Shown piece after piece: positions 47,625 to 58,413 of a stretch of DNA of 62,000 nucleotides; positions within the stretch are counted from its first letter, which is position 1; every line of letters begins with the position of its first letter. A model generated the notes under the pieces. That model was given only the letters and a program-made list of their open reading frames with translations, was not told the DNA's origin and did not search any database. Location: contig MNCI01001305.1 in the NCBI GenBank assembly GCA_015680685.1, positions 232,811 to 294,810 of the forward strand, read 5' to 3'. Both the position numbers and the translations under genes were made by a program. Source of the stretch: Gnetum montanum. Its lineage: Eukaryota > Streptophyta > Gnetopsida > Gnetales > Gnetaceae.

Positions 47625-48500
47625 GGCTTTACGTCTTGCCGGATTCCAAGGGAATCGTCAAGGCAACCGATCTATACCACACAAAGCATAAAAAACCTCC
47701 AAGGGTGTCACATCTATGCCTGTGCGCGATGAGGTACAAAAAACGTGGAGGACTACCGTAAGGCAAGTTCAGTTGACAAACGATCAAAAAGGCTTTATGT
47801 CCCGCAGGATTCTGGAGGGACCGTCAAGGTGACTGACCTACACCACACAAGGCGTAAACGACCTCCAAGGGTGTCACATTTTCACCTGCACTGGTTAGGG
47901 TGCAGAACACATGCAGGACTACTGTAAAAAGGAAAGGCAAGTTAAATCGCCATTGGAAGGCTTATTATCTTGTAAGGTTCTAGAGGAACTGTTGAGACAA
48001 CCGATCTACACCATATGACGTGTAAACAACCACAAATGGGTGTCAAGTATACGCTAATGCAAGCCGAGGTGTGGAAGTAGTACAAGACTACCGTAAGATG
48101 AGCAAATTAACTAGCGACCATGTAGGCATTATGTATTGCAAGATCCTGGAGGGACCGTCAAGGTGACCGGTCTGTACCACGCTGGATGGGGTACAGAATG
48201 TAGGCAAGACAACCATAGGATGGGCAAGCTAGCTAGAAATCAGGTAGGCTTTATATCTCGTAGGATCCTAGAGGGACCGTCGAGGTGACCAATCTATACC
48301 ACACAGGATGGGGTTCAAAACGCATGCAAGACAACCATAGAATGAGCTAGTTAACTGGCAATCAGAGGTCTTATGCTCCGTATGGTTTCGAAGGAACCAT
48401 CGGGGCGACCAATCTACACCACACAGAGTGCAAATAAGTGCAAGAGGGTTTTGTGTTTATGCTCATGTGTATCAGGGTGCAGAAGGCTTAAAGAACTACC
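47625..48500 (-). repeat. Six-copy leader tandem repeat of element C
   Basis: Six units start near 47625, 47790, 47958, 48125, 48246 and 48368. They share GGCTTTATGTC...GGATTCTGGAGGGACCGTC and a CCACACA box. The first three are about 165 bases long, the next two about 121, probably by deletion. In B a single related unit lies between LTR and gag (about 19890-19970, reverse orientation relative to the plus strand here). Confidence 0.85.
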
Positions 48501-48525
48501 ATGACATGTGGCAAAGGCACCAAAA

Positions 48526-48544
48526 GGCCCTCCTTCTAGCACCA
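48526..48544 (-). promoter_or_regulatory. Primer-binding site of element C
   Basis: TGGTGCTAGAAGGAGGGCC on the minus strand lies just inside the LTR end. It is the intact version of the sites in B and A. The tRNA with a matching 3' end was not identified. Confidence 0.75.
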
Positions 48545-48550
48545 GAAAAT

Positions 48551-50299
48551 TGTAGCGACCGAAAACATCGGTGACTGGAAGAATGCTGGGGTCAGCAGAC
48601 ATGACAGTTCCAACCCCATATCTACGAGAGGGCGGTCCTGGGTGTGTGTGAACATAGGGTGCCCTGAATGGTCTGGTCAATCAGATAGGGACTTACATCA
48701 GTGTCAATATAGCCTTTTGCAATGTAAATAACACGAAATGCGAGATAATGCTTACGAGTAAATAAAGCAAGAGAAAAACTATGAAAGTGAAACAGTAATA
48801 AAAAATAATGCTTAAATATGAACAAAACAAAAAATAATGCAAAGAAACGAGACAACAAATGGAGGATAAAGTAGAGTATGGTTAGAAACATGCATCACTC
48901 CAAAGGTACAAACTCGTCCTGTCAGGATGGATATAATCGACTGCACAGCGTGATAGAGTGCAGAGGTCCCAAGAGCAACCGAGGCATGCCGGAAAAAGAA
49001 AAGAGCTATGCGCTTGGACATGGACTTCACGTACAAACAATGCAAGGCTCTACCAAGGTGGTAGAACGAAGATGGGGATCTTACGCCAGCTGAAAGAGAC
49101 TCTCTGTTTCTAACGTTAGATAGATGACTTTGCTTATTACAATGCCAACTAGGGGGAAATCTTTGTTTCAGAATTTCAAAGTCCCCACAACTTGGAGGCT
49201 GCTTGCTCCCAAAAAGATGCGAACTCTTTTGAAATTTCCAACTTTACAACTTGCTAACTTTTCCAAATTGCAAGTCTCTTTTTTAGTAAAACATCGCGAA
49301 CCGTTATATGCTGTTTGCCGTGATATTTATAGGGTTGAAGGTAAGCAAAAAAAAAAGAAAAGGCGGTTTGAATGCTACACGCTACAGGCTTGTGCTATCT
49401 CACTGGTGTTACTTGAGCCATCTGTGACCGTTGGGCTTACAAGACCATTGCAATGCAAATCTTCCATGCAATAACTACAATCCTACCATGCCGTAATTGT
49501 GCCATGAGCATCTAGAGACGTGTGCCAATGGTCTGATTAGGTGGAGTGCATTGATGTCGCGCAACCACCTCCTTGCCTTACTGTGCTTTGTGACGTAGCA
49601 TGCTCGGCACAGTGTAGTGCCTTGTCGCATGTTCTGCTGTTTGTTACATGCTTGCTATGCTACGTAGCGTAGCATAGCGTAGCAACTTGCCTTAGTCGTA
49701 AGAGTTTTTCCAATTTTCAAACCATTCTCCTACGATGGAAGTTTTGCGAACTTTGTCAACTTCACCTTTCGAACTGCCTTTTGTCTCTTCCATAGGATTG
49801 CTACGCCTTGCTGCGCCATGTAGCTCAGCGTAGCGTAGCAGCAGACATAGTTCGTTGCTTCCTGATGAAAAAAGGACATCACCGCAGAATTCAAAATTGG
49901 GTGAGGGGACTGGGTAGTGAAGTCATTGCCATGCTATGCTTGTGATGTCACGTAGCATAGCACTTCGTTCCACCATCTTCTTCTGAAGCTTGCTACGTTA
50001 CATAGTGTAGCGTAGCGTAGCAAGCTTCGTGACTTAGAAAACTTGCCGAACTGTTTCTTGCGCATCCAAGATGCTGTCATCAATTCTGCACGCTGTTCCT
50101 GAGCAAGATGCTGGCTGTTTAGGCTACTTTGGTGGGCAGGCAGGATGGTACAGAACCTATCCATGTTCAAAGTAGAAAATTTTCTGAACTGGCCAACCTA
50201 GACTCAGAACGTTCTTCTCCCGATGAACTACCATTGTGTTGTGCGAACTACCAGATCCTGGTGAGGCCAGGATGACCCCGTGTTTTTTAGGGTGTTTCA
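48551..50299 (-). repeat. 5' LTR of element C
   Basis: On the minus strand it runs TGAAACACCCTAAAAAACAC to TTTTCGGTCGCTACA. TATAAATA is at 49331-49324. Palindromic GCTATGCTACGTAGCGTAGC lies near 49655, with others near 49820, 49930 and 50000. It pairs with 31603-33344. Confidence 0.9.
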
Positions 50300-50304
50300 A
50301 CCCA
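50300..50304 (+). repeat. Right target-site duplication of C
   Basis: ACCCA is identical to 31598-31602. Confidence 0.9.
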
Positions 50305-51100
50305 ATCATCAAAAAAGGGTATGGAAATAGCCACACAGCTTATAACTTCACCTGTTGATGATCAAGCAATAATAGAACCTGAATTCCCGAATGAACACAT
50401 CAACAGCCTAAACTCTGTACCATCTAATTTTGAAGCAAGCTTACATTTTGACGGTGCTTCAACTACACAAGGTGGAAGTGCTGCTACAATTATCATGTTT
50501 CCCTCTGGGAAAATTCGACCCTTTTCTTATCGCTTCACATTCCTTTTTATGAACAATGTATCTAAGTATGAAGGACTCCTCAGGGACCTCTTAGCAGCCC
50601 AAGAGCTAAAGATTCAACATTTGGCAGTTTGGGGTGATTCGCAATTAGTTGTTAACCAGATCACTGAAATCTATGCTTGCAAAGATTCACACTTGCAACC
50701 TTACTACGATCTAGCTAAGAGTTTGCTAAAACAGTTTGCAACATTGGACATTCAACACATACCTCACAATGAGAACACCATAGCTGATGCATTATCCATG
50801 TTAGCATTGAATGTGCCATTGCACTTGTTTGCCACTTTGCCTGCTTCAATAATAGAGTACACATATCCTATTACTCAAGTGGTAAACATTGCATTTGTTA
50901 GTGCAATAGATATCCAAGAATGGTACACCAACATTAAGGCTTACCTTCAACACGGTGAACCCCCACATGGCTTGACATCTACTCAAAAGGATGCAATCCG
51001 AAAACACACTCAACAATATGTCCTTATAGGAAATAATACCTTATGCAAATGTTCCTTTGATGAGATATTTCTAACTTTCATTGGTGGGGAAGAAGCATAG
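50305..51100 (+). pseudogene. Second RNase H of element B
   Basis: This continues the pol frame of 31602. It shows ASLHFDGASTTQGGSAATI, NNVSKYEGLLRDLLAAQEL (the Glu kept in KYEG), VWGDSQLVVNQITEIYACK and HNENTIADALSMLALN, so the four acidic positions are kept. The 259-codon frame is open from 50321 to 51100 and ends at a stop just before the integrase zinc region. It is homologous to 36514-35741 in C. Confidence 0.88.
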
Positions 51101-52162
51101 AAAATTGTTAATGAAATCCATCAGGGGCTATGTGGAGGACACATAGCCCCTAGGGCTATGGCAGCAAAAATCACACTCCTAGGATACTACTGGCCTTACA
51201 TCGAACAAGATTGCCTTGCCAAAGTTAGGACGTGTGATGTATGTCAATGCCATGAAAATCTCATACACGTATCACCTACTAAGTTACATCCTACACATAT
51301 TACGTGGTCATTCCAACGATGGGGACTAGACATCATAGGGCCCATCACACCTAAGTCTTCCGTAGGACATAGCTTCATAATCACCACAATCGAATACTTC
51401 ACAAAGTGGGTGGAGGTTATTCCCCTAAGAAAGACTACATCTCAATAGGTTTACCACTTTATCTTGGATAACATAGTAATAAGGTTTGGTTTTCCCATGA
51501 CTATTGTGATAGAAAATGGGCCACAATTTAGTAGCACGGAAACCAAAACCTTTTACAATAACCTTGGCATCAAGCAATATTTTTCATCGTTCTACTACCC
51601 ACAGGAAAATGGTTAGGCAACATCTTTAAGCAAGGCCATCATTAACCTGCTAAAAAAGATGCTTGGAAGTAGCAAAAGGCGATGGCATGAGCAAATCCTC
51701 TACGTGTTGTCGGCTTACCGTACAACATGCTGAATGACTACAGGTAAGACTCCATATAGTCTTATTTATGGATCTAAAGTAGTGTTACCTCTTGAATTTT
51801 AGGTTCCATCACTTTGGATGATCCTCTCAAATGTTGTATATGAGGCTCAAAATAATGAGTCAAGAATCATCAATCTTGACTCCGTAGAGGAGGAGCATGC
51901 TCGAACAGTTGATCGCATCAAGTGGTACCAAGACAAAGCAATGACAAAAGCATCATTCTAATTTACATCAATGGCCAATCAAGAAGGGGACCTAGTCCTC
52001 AAAGCTTTTCGTGAGCATGTAAGAAAATTCTTAGAAAATTGAGAGGGCCCTTTTGTAGTCACAAAAGCCTATGAGAACGGGTCCTTCAAACTAGCTGGTA
52101 TGGATGGCAAAAAGTTTGCAAATCCTATCAACCACTTGTATCTGAAGTCGTACTACATCTAA
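51101..52162 (+). pseudogene. Integrase of element B
   Basis: Zinc-binding region EIHQGLCGGHIAPRAMAAK and VRTCDVCQ (51113-51245). Core WGLDIIGPITPKSSVGHSF with the first Asp (about 51325), then TIVIENGPQF, where the second catalytic Asp has become Glu (about 51510). At YYPQENG*ATS the third acidic residue is lost (about 51600). The end WFPFVV-like EGPFVVTKAYENGSFKLAGM and LYLKSYYI-stop closes pol at 52162. Clearly inactive, unlike the residue set of C. Confidence 0.87.
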
Positions 52163-52214
52163 TGCAAAGGACTACATCAGGTACAAAGAAAGGTAAGACA
52201 ATCATACACTACAA

Positions 52215-52505
52215 TGTAAAACTGGAAAAGTATGTCTGCTATGACGTAAAACTAGCATAGATAGTCCGCTATGACTATAAACTAGCACAACAAGTCTTCT
52301 ATGACTATAAACTGGCACAACATGTCCTTGGGCTATGACGTAAAACTAGCACCCACAACATGGTCTGCTATGACCTTAAACTGGCCATCCACCATATACT
52401 ACGACATTAAACTAGCATAGTGGTCTACTAGAACCTTAAACTAGCACATCACCGTCTGTTCGGAACTTAAACTAGTACATCTGATGGTCTACCAAGACCT
52501 TAAAC
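52215..52505 (+). repeat. Hairpin-motif array after integrase of B
   Basis: About ten units of ~35 bases begin 55 bases past the pol stop, for example GTCTGCTATGACGTAAAACTA, GTCCGCTATGACTATAAACTA, GGTCTACCAAGACCTTAAAC. C has the matching array at 34612-34356. Confidence 0.85.
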
Positions 52506-53843
52506 TAGGTTCATACTGCAATCTTATCCAACCCACATCCACAACCCTACAAACAAGTGAGTGTGCACAATATCAACTTCCTAGACAATATAGGGTGGGA
52601 CATTGCAATTCCAGAATGTAGTACACGATGCTAAGAAAAACTTCTCTAGAACACATGTAGCGCCACTACCTTGGCATCTTATTGATCTTCTGGAGATGTT
52701 AATTGACATCTTACTGACCTTCCAAAGCTACCACTGCTACAACCACTCATCCTAGTAATAGCCCTGGCCATCAGCACTTGCTGCTAGAGTCCCAACACTA
52801 TTGTGGCCCAGCCATAGAGTTGCTACCCTCCAGCCCTCGCTTCCATCCAAGCACAAAATACATTCAGCTGTTAGACTTCTCACCTTATAGCTGAACTGCA
52901 TGATGTTTGCCTTGGGTGAGGAATCCTGAGCACTCACATTGCCACCACTCCTAGCCTCTTCAGTGCCAACCTTTCCAATCGGTGGTAGTCGAAACCAAGG
53001 TTGGCCTTCCAACTATGGACATCACATGCCTTTGATAGTGTCCAGAGCAAGCAGGACTTCGCCCTTACTTCACTTAATGGTTGTTTCTTTTGGTTTTCTC
53101 TCTATTGTGTTTGTAGGATATAGGCCAAGATGGCATCGTTCAGAGATGCATTTCACTAGGAAAGTAGGATGCTACATTGTTTCAAAGTGATCACCTCAAC
53201 TAGCTTGGCTACTTGGGAGTGCACACCCTGCCCTCCCTCTTAACCTACTTGACCTCATTTCTTATACTCGCAGTTTTGCACATCTCCTTTACAAGCTTTC
53301 CTAATGCATATAAGGCCCTTCCACATGTCCAACTGCCAAGTCCATGATAAGCGTAACACAACTCGCCTCATGGGAAGCATCTATAGGTAGGTCAAAGCCC
53401 CACATGGATGTAACACAACTCATCTTGGAGAGGAAACACCTATCCTACAACAATAAGGTTGTTCACAAGTGAACATGGATAAACAGTAGAAGAAAAGCAC
53501 AAAAATGCAAAAGAGTAGATTTTCTCCAATAAAAAGGTGCAAAAAACAAATGGCACCCCAACTATTTCAAAACGACCATCTTTAAGCACTCCAAGGAGAG
53601 GACAAAAGCTAACAAAGAAAGATGCCCACACGTGTTAACTCCCTTACAAGCACTTTGATGAGGGATCACGCTATATTACATCTTTTCCTTCCTTAAACCT
53701 CTTTCCACAAATCCAGTACATGACTATCCCAGTACTCCCAAGTATAGCAAAGAGACATTTGAGAAACCACTGGAGAGTGATGTTGGCAGCTTGTTCTTCA
53801 TAGTGTTTCATATTCTTTGTCAACATCTCTCGGGTAGACGTCA
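52506..53843 (+). other. 3' leader of element B, no gene seen
   Basis: There is no similarity to retroelement proteins on either strand and no envelope-like gene. The last 60 bases hold the family block GTGTTTCATATTCTTTGTCA leading into the polypurine tract. Confidence 0.6.
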
Positions 53844-53858
53844 ACAAATAGGGGCCAT
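53844..53858 (+). promoter_or_regulatory. Polypurine tract of element B
   Basis: ACAAATAGGGGCCAT lies directly before the LTR start. It is interrupted by one T compared with AAAGAGGGGCCAA in C. Confidence 0.65.
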
Positions 53859-55851
53859 TGAAACACCATAAAATTTCAGGACCTTGATGCTTCAGTAGAG
53901 TCTTGAAATTTGGGCATGGATTTTCACAACTGCAACATCATGATGGACCGTCCAGATAATATAGGCACTGGGGGTGGACCGTACAGTTTGGTAATTTTTC
54001 TATCTCCAAGGTTGACAGGCTTGCTAAACTCTCGAGCCAGCCTAGCTTGACATTCATCCTAGCTGACAATCTACCCAAGGACCATGCTAGGAGCTACTGA
54101 AAGTGTTCAAGATGAGCTAAACAGTTTGGCAAGTTTTCTAACAAAGAAGCCTGCTATGCTACGCTATGCTGCATGGTGTAGCAAGCCTTGAGGAGACCAA
54201 TCAAACATCTAGGATGCAAATTGATAACAATTCAATCCTCTGGAGCAATATGGCACAATAGAGTGTGGCAAATTTTGTCAAGAGTCATCTTAATCTGAGT
54301 GCTACGTTGTGCTACACTACATAGCCTAACACAGTGTAGCAGGGATGTACTTTGACAACACTCGTACTCGAATAGCTCCAACAGGGTAAAAGCACTTGCC
54401 CTTGCTTCAACTGTTAAACAGGTTTGCTCTGCTAACACACCAGGACATGAAAAAAATCCTATGACGAAATGTTTGCATAATGAGTCAAGGTTCAACCAAC
54501 ATTAGGTGCTACGCTGTGCAGCATAGCATAGCGTAGCAAGGCCAAAACGCACAAAGGTCCCTCTACCAAGTGGTTCCAGTAAGGGTATTGTACTCGGCAA
54601 TACTTCAGTCTCCAAAAATGTATGTCCACATACCTCTAAGGTCTCTTAACAAAACATTACATATTAGACAAGGATGCATGTCATATTGGCTACTACGCTA
54701 TGCTATGCTGCATAGCGTAGCATAGCGTAGTGGAGATGCAAAATAACAAAATGTCCCAAGAATGAACTCAGCAGGAAAAACTTCTTTCTACACTGATGGT
54801 TACGCTATGCTATACTACACAACATAGCACAGCGTAGCATAAGGCTATTCACACTAGGCAACGTAAGTAGTGTAACACTTTCTTGGAAGTATTAATATGT
54901 CTTCAGTTAGCTCCAGAACTTGTTGGCAATGATCATTATCATCCTAGCATCTCTTCAACAGCAAGTTTTCTTCATTTTGCATCCCCCTGAACTATCCCCA
55001 AAGTTGTCCCTATGCTTGACCCTGCTTGAAAGAGTAGGGAAGATGTAGTCTTAGAGCACAGCCTCCACTTTGCATTCATTGTTGGTAGTTTTCTTTACAA
55101 TGAACATAGTAGCTCATTGGACTTGAGCACATGCAACACGAACAGTATGGTCATAGTATGGCAGGTTTCACATCCAATACTACATAGCAGCATGTTTGCA
55201 TTTTGTGGAACCCATGACACATGGCATCAAAACCACATTTTTCTCTTGCTCCTAGCCCTATAAATACCCTGATGAACAATGTTCAAAGGATTCACTTTTG
55301 CATAGTTGGCTTTGAGATTCATCTTTCTCTTGCTTGGCTTCTGGTGTGTTTTTTCTTCTGAGCATTATTGGCATTTTGTCATTTTGGCTTCTTGGAAACT
55401 AGTCTTGGAAAGCAAAAGGACTCTATTAGCAAGCTATTGTCAACAATTAAATGGTTTGTCACCATACTGCTTCATTGCAGGCTGTGCTTGTCCCCACTGC
55501 CATATGTTCTACACCTCCTTCATTTAAGCAAATGATTAGATTCCTCAATCTTGGGGCAGTGCACTTTCTCACCTAAACCTATTTCATTTTATTTTGTTAT
55601 TTTCATGTTTTTGCATTATTCTTAGTCCATTCATGTTTGTCACTTATCATTCAATCCACATATAACATTTTTGAGAACCAACATTTACGAAAGGTTATTA
55701 TACACCAGTTAAGTCCCTGTCTGATCAGCTAGACTGTTCAGAGCACCCCATTTCCATTTCTCTCTAGCACAGCCCTCACACGGATTTGGGGTTAGGCTAT
55801 GCGCCCACCAACCTATCGGTGTTCTAGCCACCAAAATTTTTAGTCATTACA
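53859..55851 (+). repeat. 3' LTR of element B
   Basis: It matches 17785-19772 along its length, TGAAACACCATAAAATTTCA to TTTTTAGTCATTACA. TATAAATA is at 55259-55266. Palindromes lie at about 54155, 54310, 54520, 54700 and 54800, in register with those of the 5' LTR. The right flank CATAC is the second target copy. Confidence 0.9.
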
Positions 55852-55856
55852 CATAC

Positions 55857-55904
55857 ATGCTCGTATTCATAAAATTCAGCATAGGGGTACCTCGCAACTC
55901 ATCA
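55857..55904 (+). repeat. Probable 5' LTR end of element G
   Basis: It ends CTCATCA just before the primer-binding site and is the right part of the LTR whose left part is 16971-17784. The two are separated by B. Confidence 0.5.
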
Positions 55905-55905
55905 T

Positions 55906-55923
55906 TGGTGTCATTGCTAGGGA
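55906..55923 (+). promoter_or_regulatory. tRNA-Asp-like primer-binding site of element G
   Basis: TGGTGTCATTGCTAGGGA resembles TGGCGCCGTTGCCGGGGA, the plant tRNA-Asp site used by Athila-type and other gypsy elements, with C-to-T and G-to-A changes. It differs from the sites of A, B and C, so G belongs to another lineage. Confidence 0.6.
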
Positions 55924-56037
55924 CGGTGCTAGTTATCTAAATTAGCTATATCATACAAGATCACTGTAACAAAGTATTAACAATGTATCTTTTAGAAAAG
56001 AAATTAAATTTAATTAAGTCACAAATAATTCACAACA

Positions 56038-58413
56038 ATGTCTCTCTCACAAAACAATGATAACACAACTTCTCACGAAGCAATTCATTGGAGAACCAAT
56101 GAAATTTATGATGAAAATGAAGTTTGGAGTACTCAATCTAATCCAGGAGCTTCATATGTTCATGGGCACCCCATCAATACTCAAGGACTCTTGTCATCCA
56201 ACTCAAATACCTCTAGTAAGGATGGGACATCTCCTAGAATGAGGAGGTCCATAAGGCCTAGGACCTTCTCAATGGTTAGCAAGAGTACATTAGGGAATGA
56301 TTGGGAGACTTACAAAAGTCATGACAAGTCTTCCAATGCTCTCTCTTCCTTTGTTCTTTCAATGTCAAGTCTTGACATGAATGAATATTTCTCAAGGGAT
56401 TAGCATAGGAACAAAAATCAAACCCATAGGCAAAATTAGGAATGCCAACATAAACATAGACAACAACATCTCAACTCACGAACTTACAACTTATTTAGAA
56501 CTGATGAACGCCTACTAGCCACTAAGATCCTAATGCATATAACAAAGGTTGTTCAAATATCCCATAGGCATCATAAGGAAAGTCATCTACCCAGGCTTAA
56601 TTTACAGAACTTTCCCAAGTTCTTAGGAGGCTATGATTTAGATCTACAACACTATTCACAAGCCTTCTATGATGCTTATGCATGGAACAACATTTATACT
56701 AGACGGCAAAGACTTAAGCTCTTTCCTATGACACTCATTCACCAAGCAAAATTATGGTATAGGTCTTTAAAATTAAAATAAATTTTCCATTGGCCTACAG
56801 TGGTAAAACTCTTGAATGAAAAATATCAAACCTATGCAAGAGTGTCAACCTCGAGGGGACAAATCCAAGAGTGGAAACAAGGGTGACATGAACCCTTGGA
56901 CATGGCCTTATAAAGATATTACTTAATATTAAACAACTACCCAAGCCATGGGTTCTCCAAGGAAAGGCTAATCTATCACATCATGGATGGGCTCCATAAT
57001 GAAACAAGGGAGATCCTATGGATGTATGCCCTAGGTCAACTATGTGAACTACGATCCCACCAATTCCAAGAGCTTATTAAGTGAATAGCAAAAGAAGAGG
57101 GAGAAATAGCCAAATAGGAGAATGTTAAAAAATCTAAACCAAACCAAATGCTTAGAGTAACAAAGGTCCATAATCATGAAAAGGACAAATCAACTCACCT
57201 CGAGGAGGTGGAACTACCCTCATCTTTACCAATACTAAAATCACTAGATGAAATTGAGGTAAAGATTAATAAGATGATGAAATGGGTACATGAAAAATGT
57301 AGAGAATATGTAAACATTATTAGAGGTGAAACCATGTAAGATCACTTTGACAACTAGACCAAACAAAGGATGCCAAACCAAGCAATAGGATAGAACACCA
57401 TTCGGCGATCAGAAAGAAGGGTTGAAGGAAATAAGGATAGGGGCTCAACTACAAATCATAAGCATCAATGTGATGTTTTCTTATACGATCACCCCAAAGG
57501 CCAATGCCCAATCTTGTTACATCTACATGAGCATTGAAAAAGAATGCTACATCTAGATTTCATATAGAAGTACTATGTTCAACCATAGTGGCAAAACCCC
57601 CAATCATGGGGGAGATCATCGCCAAACTGGCCTCAACCTTTATATGCCCTGACATCATGTGCATATTATGTTCAACACCCTATTTCTCCAACTAGATCAA
57701 CATCCTCTACTTCACCTCATCATTATCATTCTCTCAAATACCATCAACCTATCTTCTATTCCACAAGATCACCACCTCATGCTCCTTACACTTCTCCTTA
57801 CTCTCAATATTCTCATCCTGTACCTCCTTCTAAATTGCCACTAGTAGTGCTAAAAGGTTTTGCACCACAGCACCAACCAAAGAACATTACTTTTGCTGCT
57901 ACTATCAACAATAGTGGGAGTCCTCCACAATGTCAAAAGTGTCCTTTCTTTAGGCATGTTCATAGAAAGAGATAGCACAATTCTGAAACCACTACATCCT
58001 CCAACCCAGCACAAGCCCAACACTACGATGCACCTTCCTCTTCAAACTTAACACCTCCTGTTACCTTATCCAGGCCACCAATAAACACTCCAACAACCAC
58101 GTGGCCTAATGAATATCACAATGTGGGAAGACATATCGATCCTCGCATACCACCTTATGCTCACAGGTGCCATAGTGGGCTAGCCTCTTATCACATGAAC
58201 ACATCTTATAATGTACCCCCTATTCCTACTTTAATCAAGTGTGTGAACCCGAATTTGGGTACATTCCTACCACCACACCAAAAGACACCCAGTGGTTTTA
58301 AGATGACTAGAACCCAATATTTTCAACATACATGGATCCAAACTTTCCATTTATTAATTCTCACCATGATCCAAGGTTTAGTCATGAGGGATATCCCCCA
58401 TCCTAACAAGTAG
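56038..58413 (+). pseudogene. gag: gag of element G
   Basis: The ATG at 56038 begins MSLSQNNDNTTSHEAIHWRT. The capsid-like core is at 56533-56781 (LNLQNFPKFLGGYDLDLQHY, RQRLKLFPMTLIHQAKLWY) and continues with stops to about 57340 (YHIMDGLHNETREILW). A decayed knuckle CQKCPFFRHVHRKR lies at about 57932-57973, after a Pro/Ser/Tyr-rich segment. The pattern LKLFP..L...A..WY is typical of retrotransposon gag. About ten stops or shifts occur. No protease or RT follows before the gap. Confidence 0.7.

Larger units (their letters stand above)
31603..50299 (-). mobile_element. Element C: complete-structure Tat/Ogre-like element nested in B
   Basis: Read on the minus strand: 5' LTR (50299-48551), primer site, six-copy leader repeat, gag, protease, spacer with an antisense gene, RT, RNase H, integrase, hairpin array, 3' leader, polypurine tract, 3' LTR (33344-31603). 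A perfect ACCCA duplication flanks it. It lies head-to-tail opposite to B and belongs to the same family, though its LTRs share only parts with those of B. Length is 18,697 bases as given, about 220 less once the duplicated assembly overlaps near 40 kb are removed. Confidence 0.92.
17785..55851 (+). mobile_element. Element B: complete-structure Tat/Ogre-like retrotransposon, split by C
   Basis: The order is 5' LTR, primer site, gag, protease, spacer with antisense gene, RT, RNase H (interrupted by C), RNase H/integrase, hairpin array, 3' leader, polypurine tract, 3' LTR. Flanking target copies are CGTAC (17780-17784) and CATAC (55852-55856), differing by one G-to-A change at a CpG. Without C and one target copy, B is about 19.4 kb. 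The Tat clade is indicated by a second plant-type RNase H after the usual one and by the protease-RT spacer known from Ogre elements. Many stops make it a relic. Confidence 0.9.

Noticed and set aside
52163-53858. Envelope-like gene between integrase and 3' LTR of B
   Set aside because: No long frame, signal peptide or membrane segment was found; only the hairpin array and a non-coding leader.
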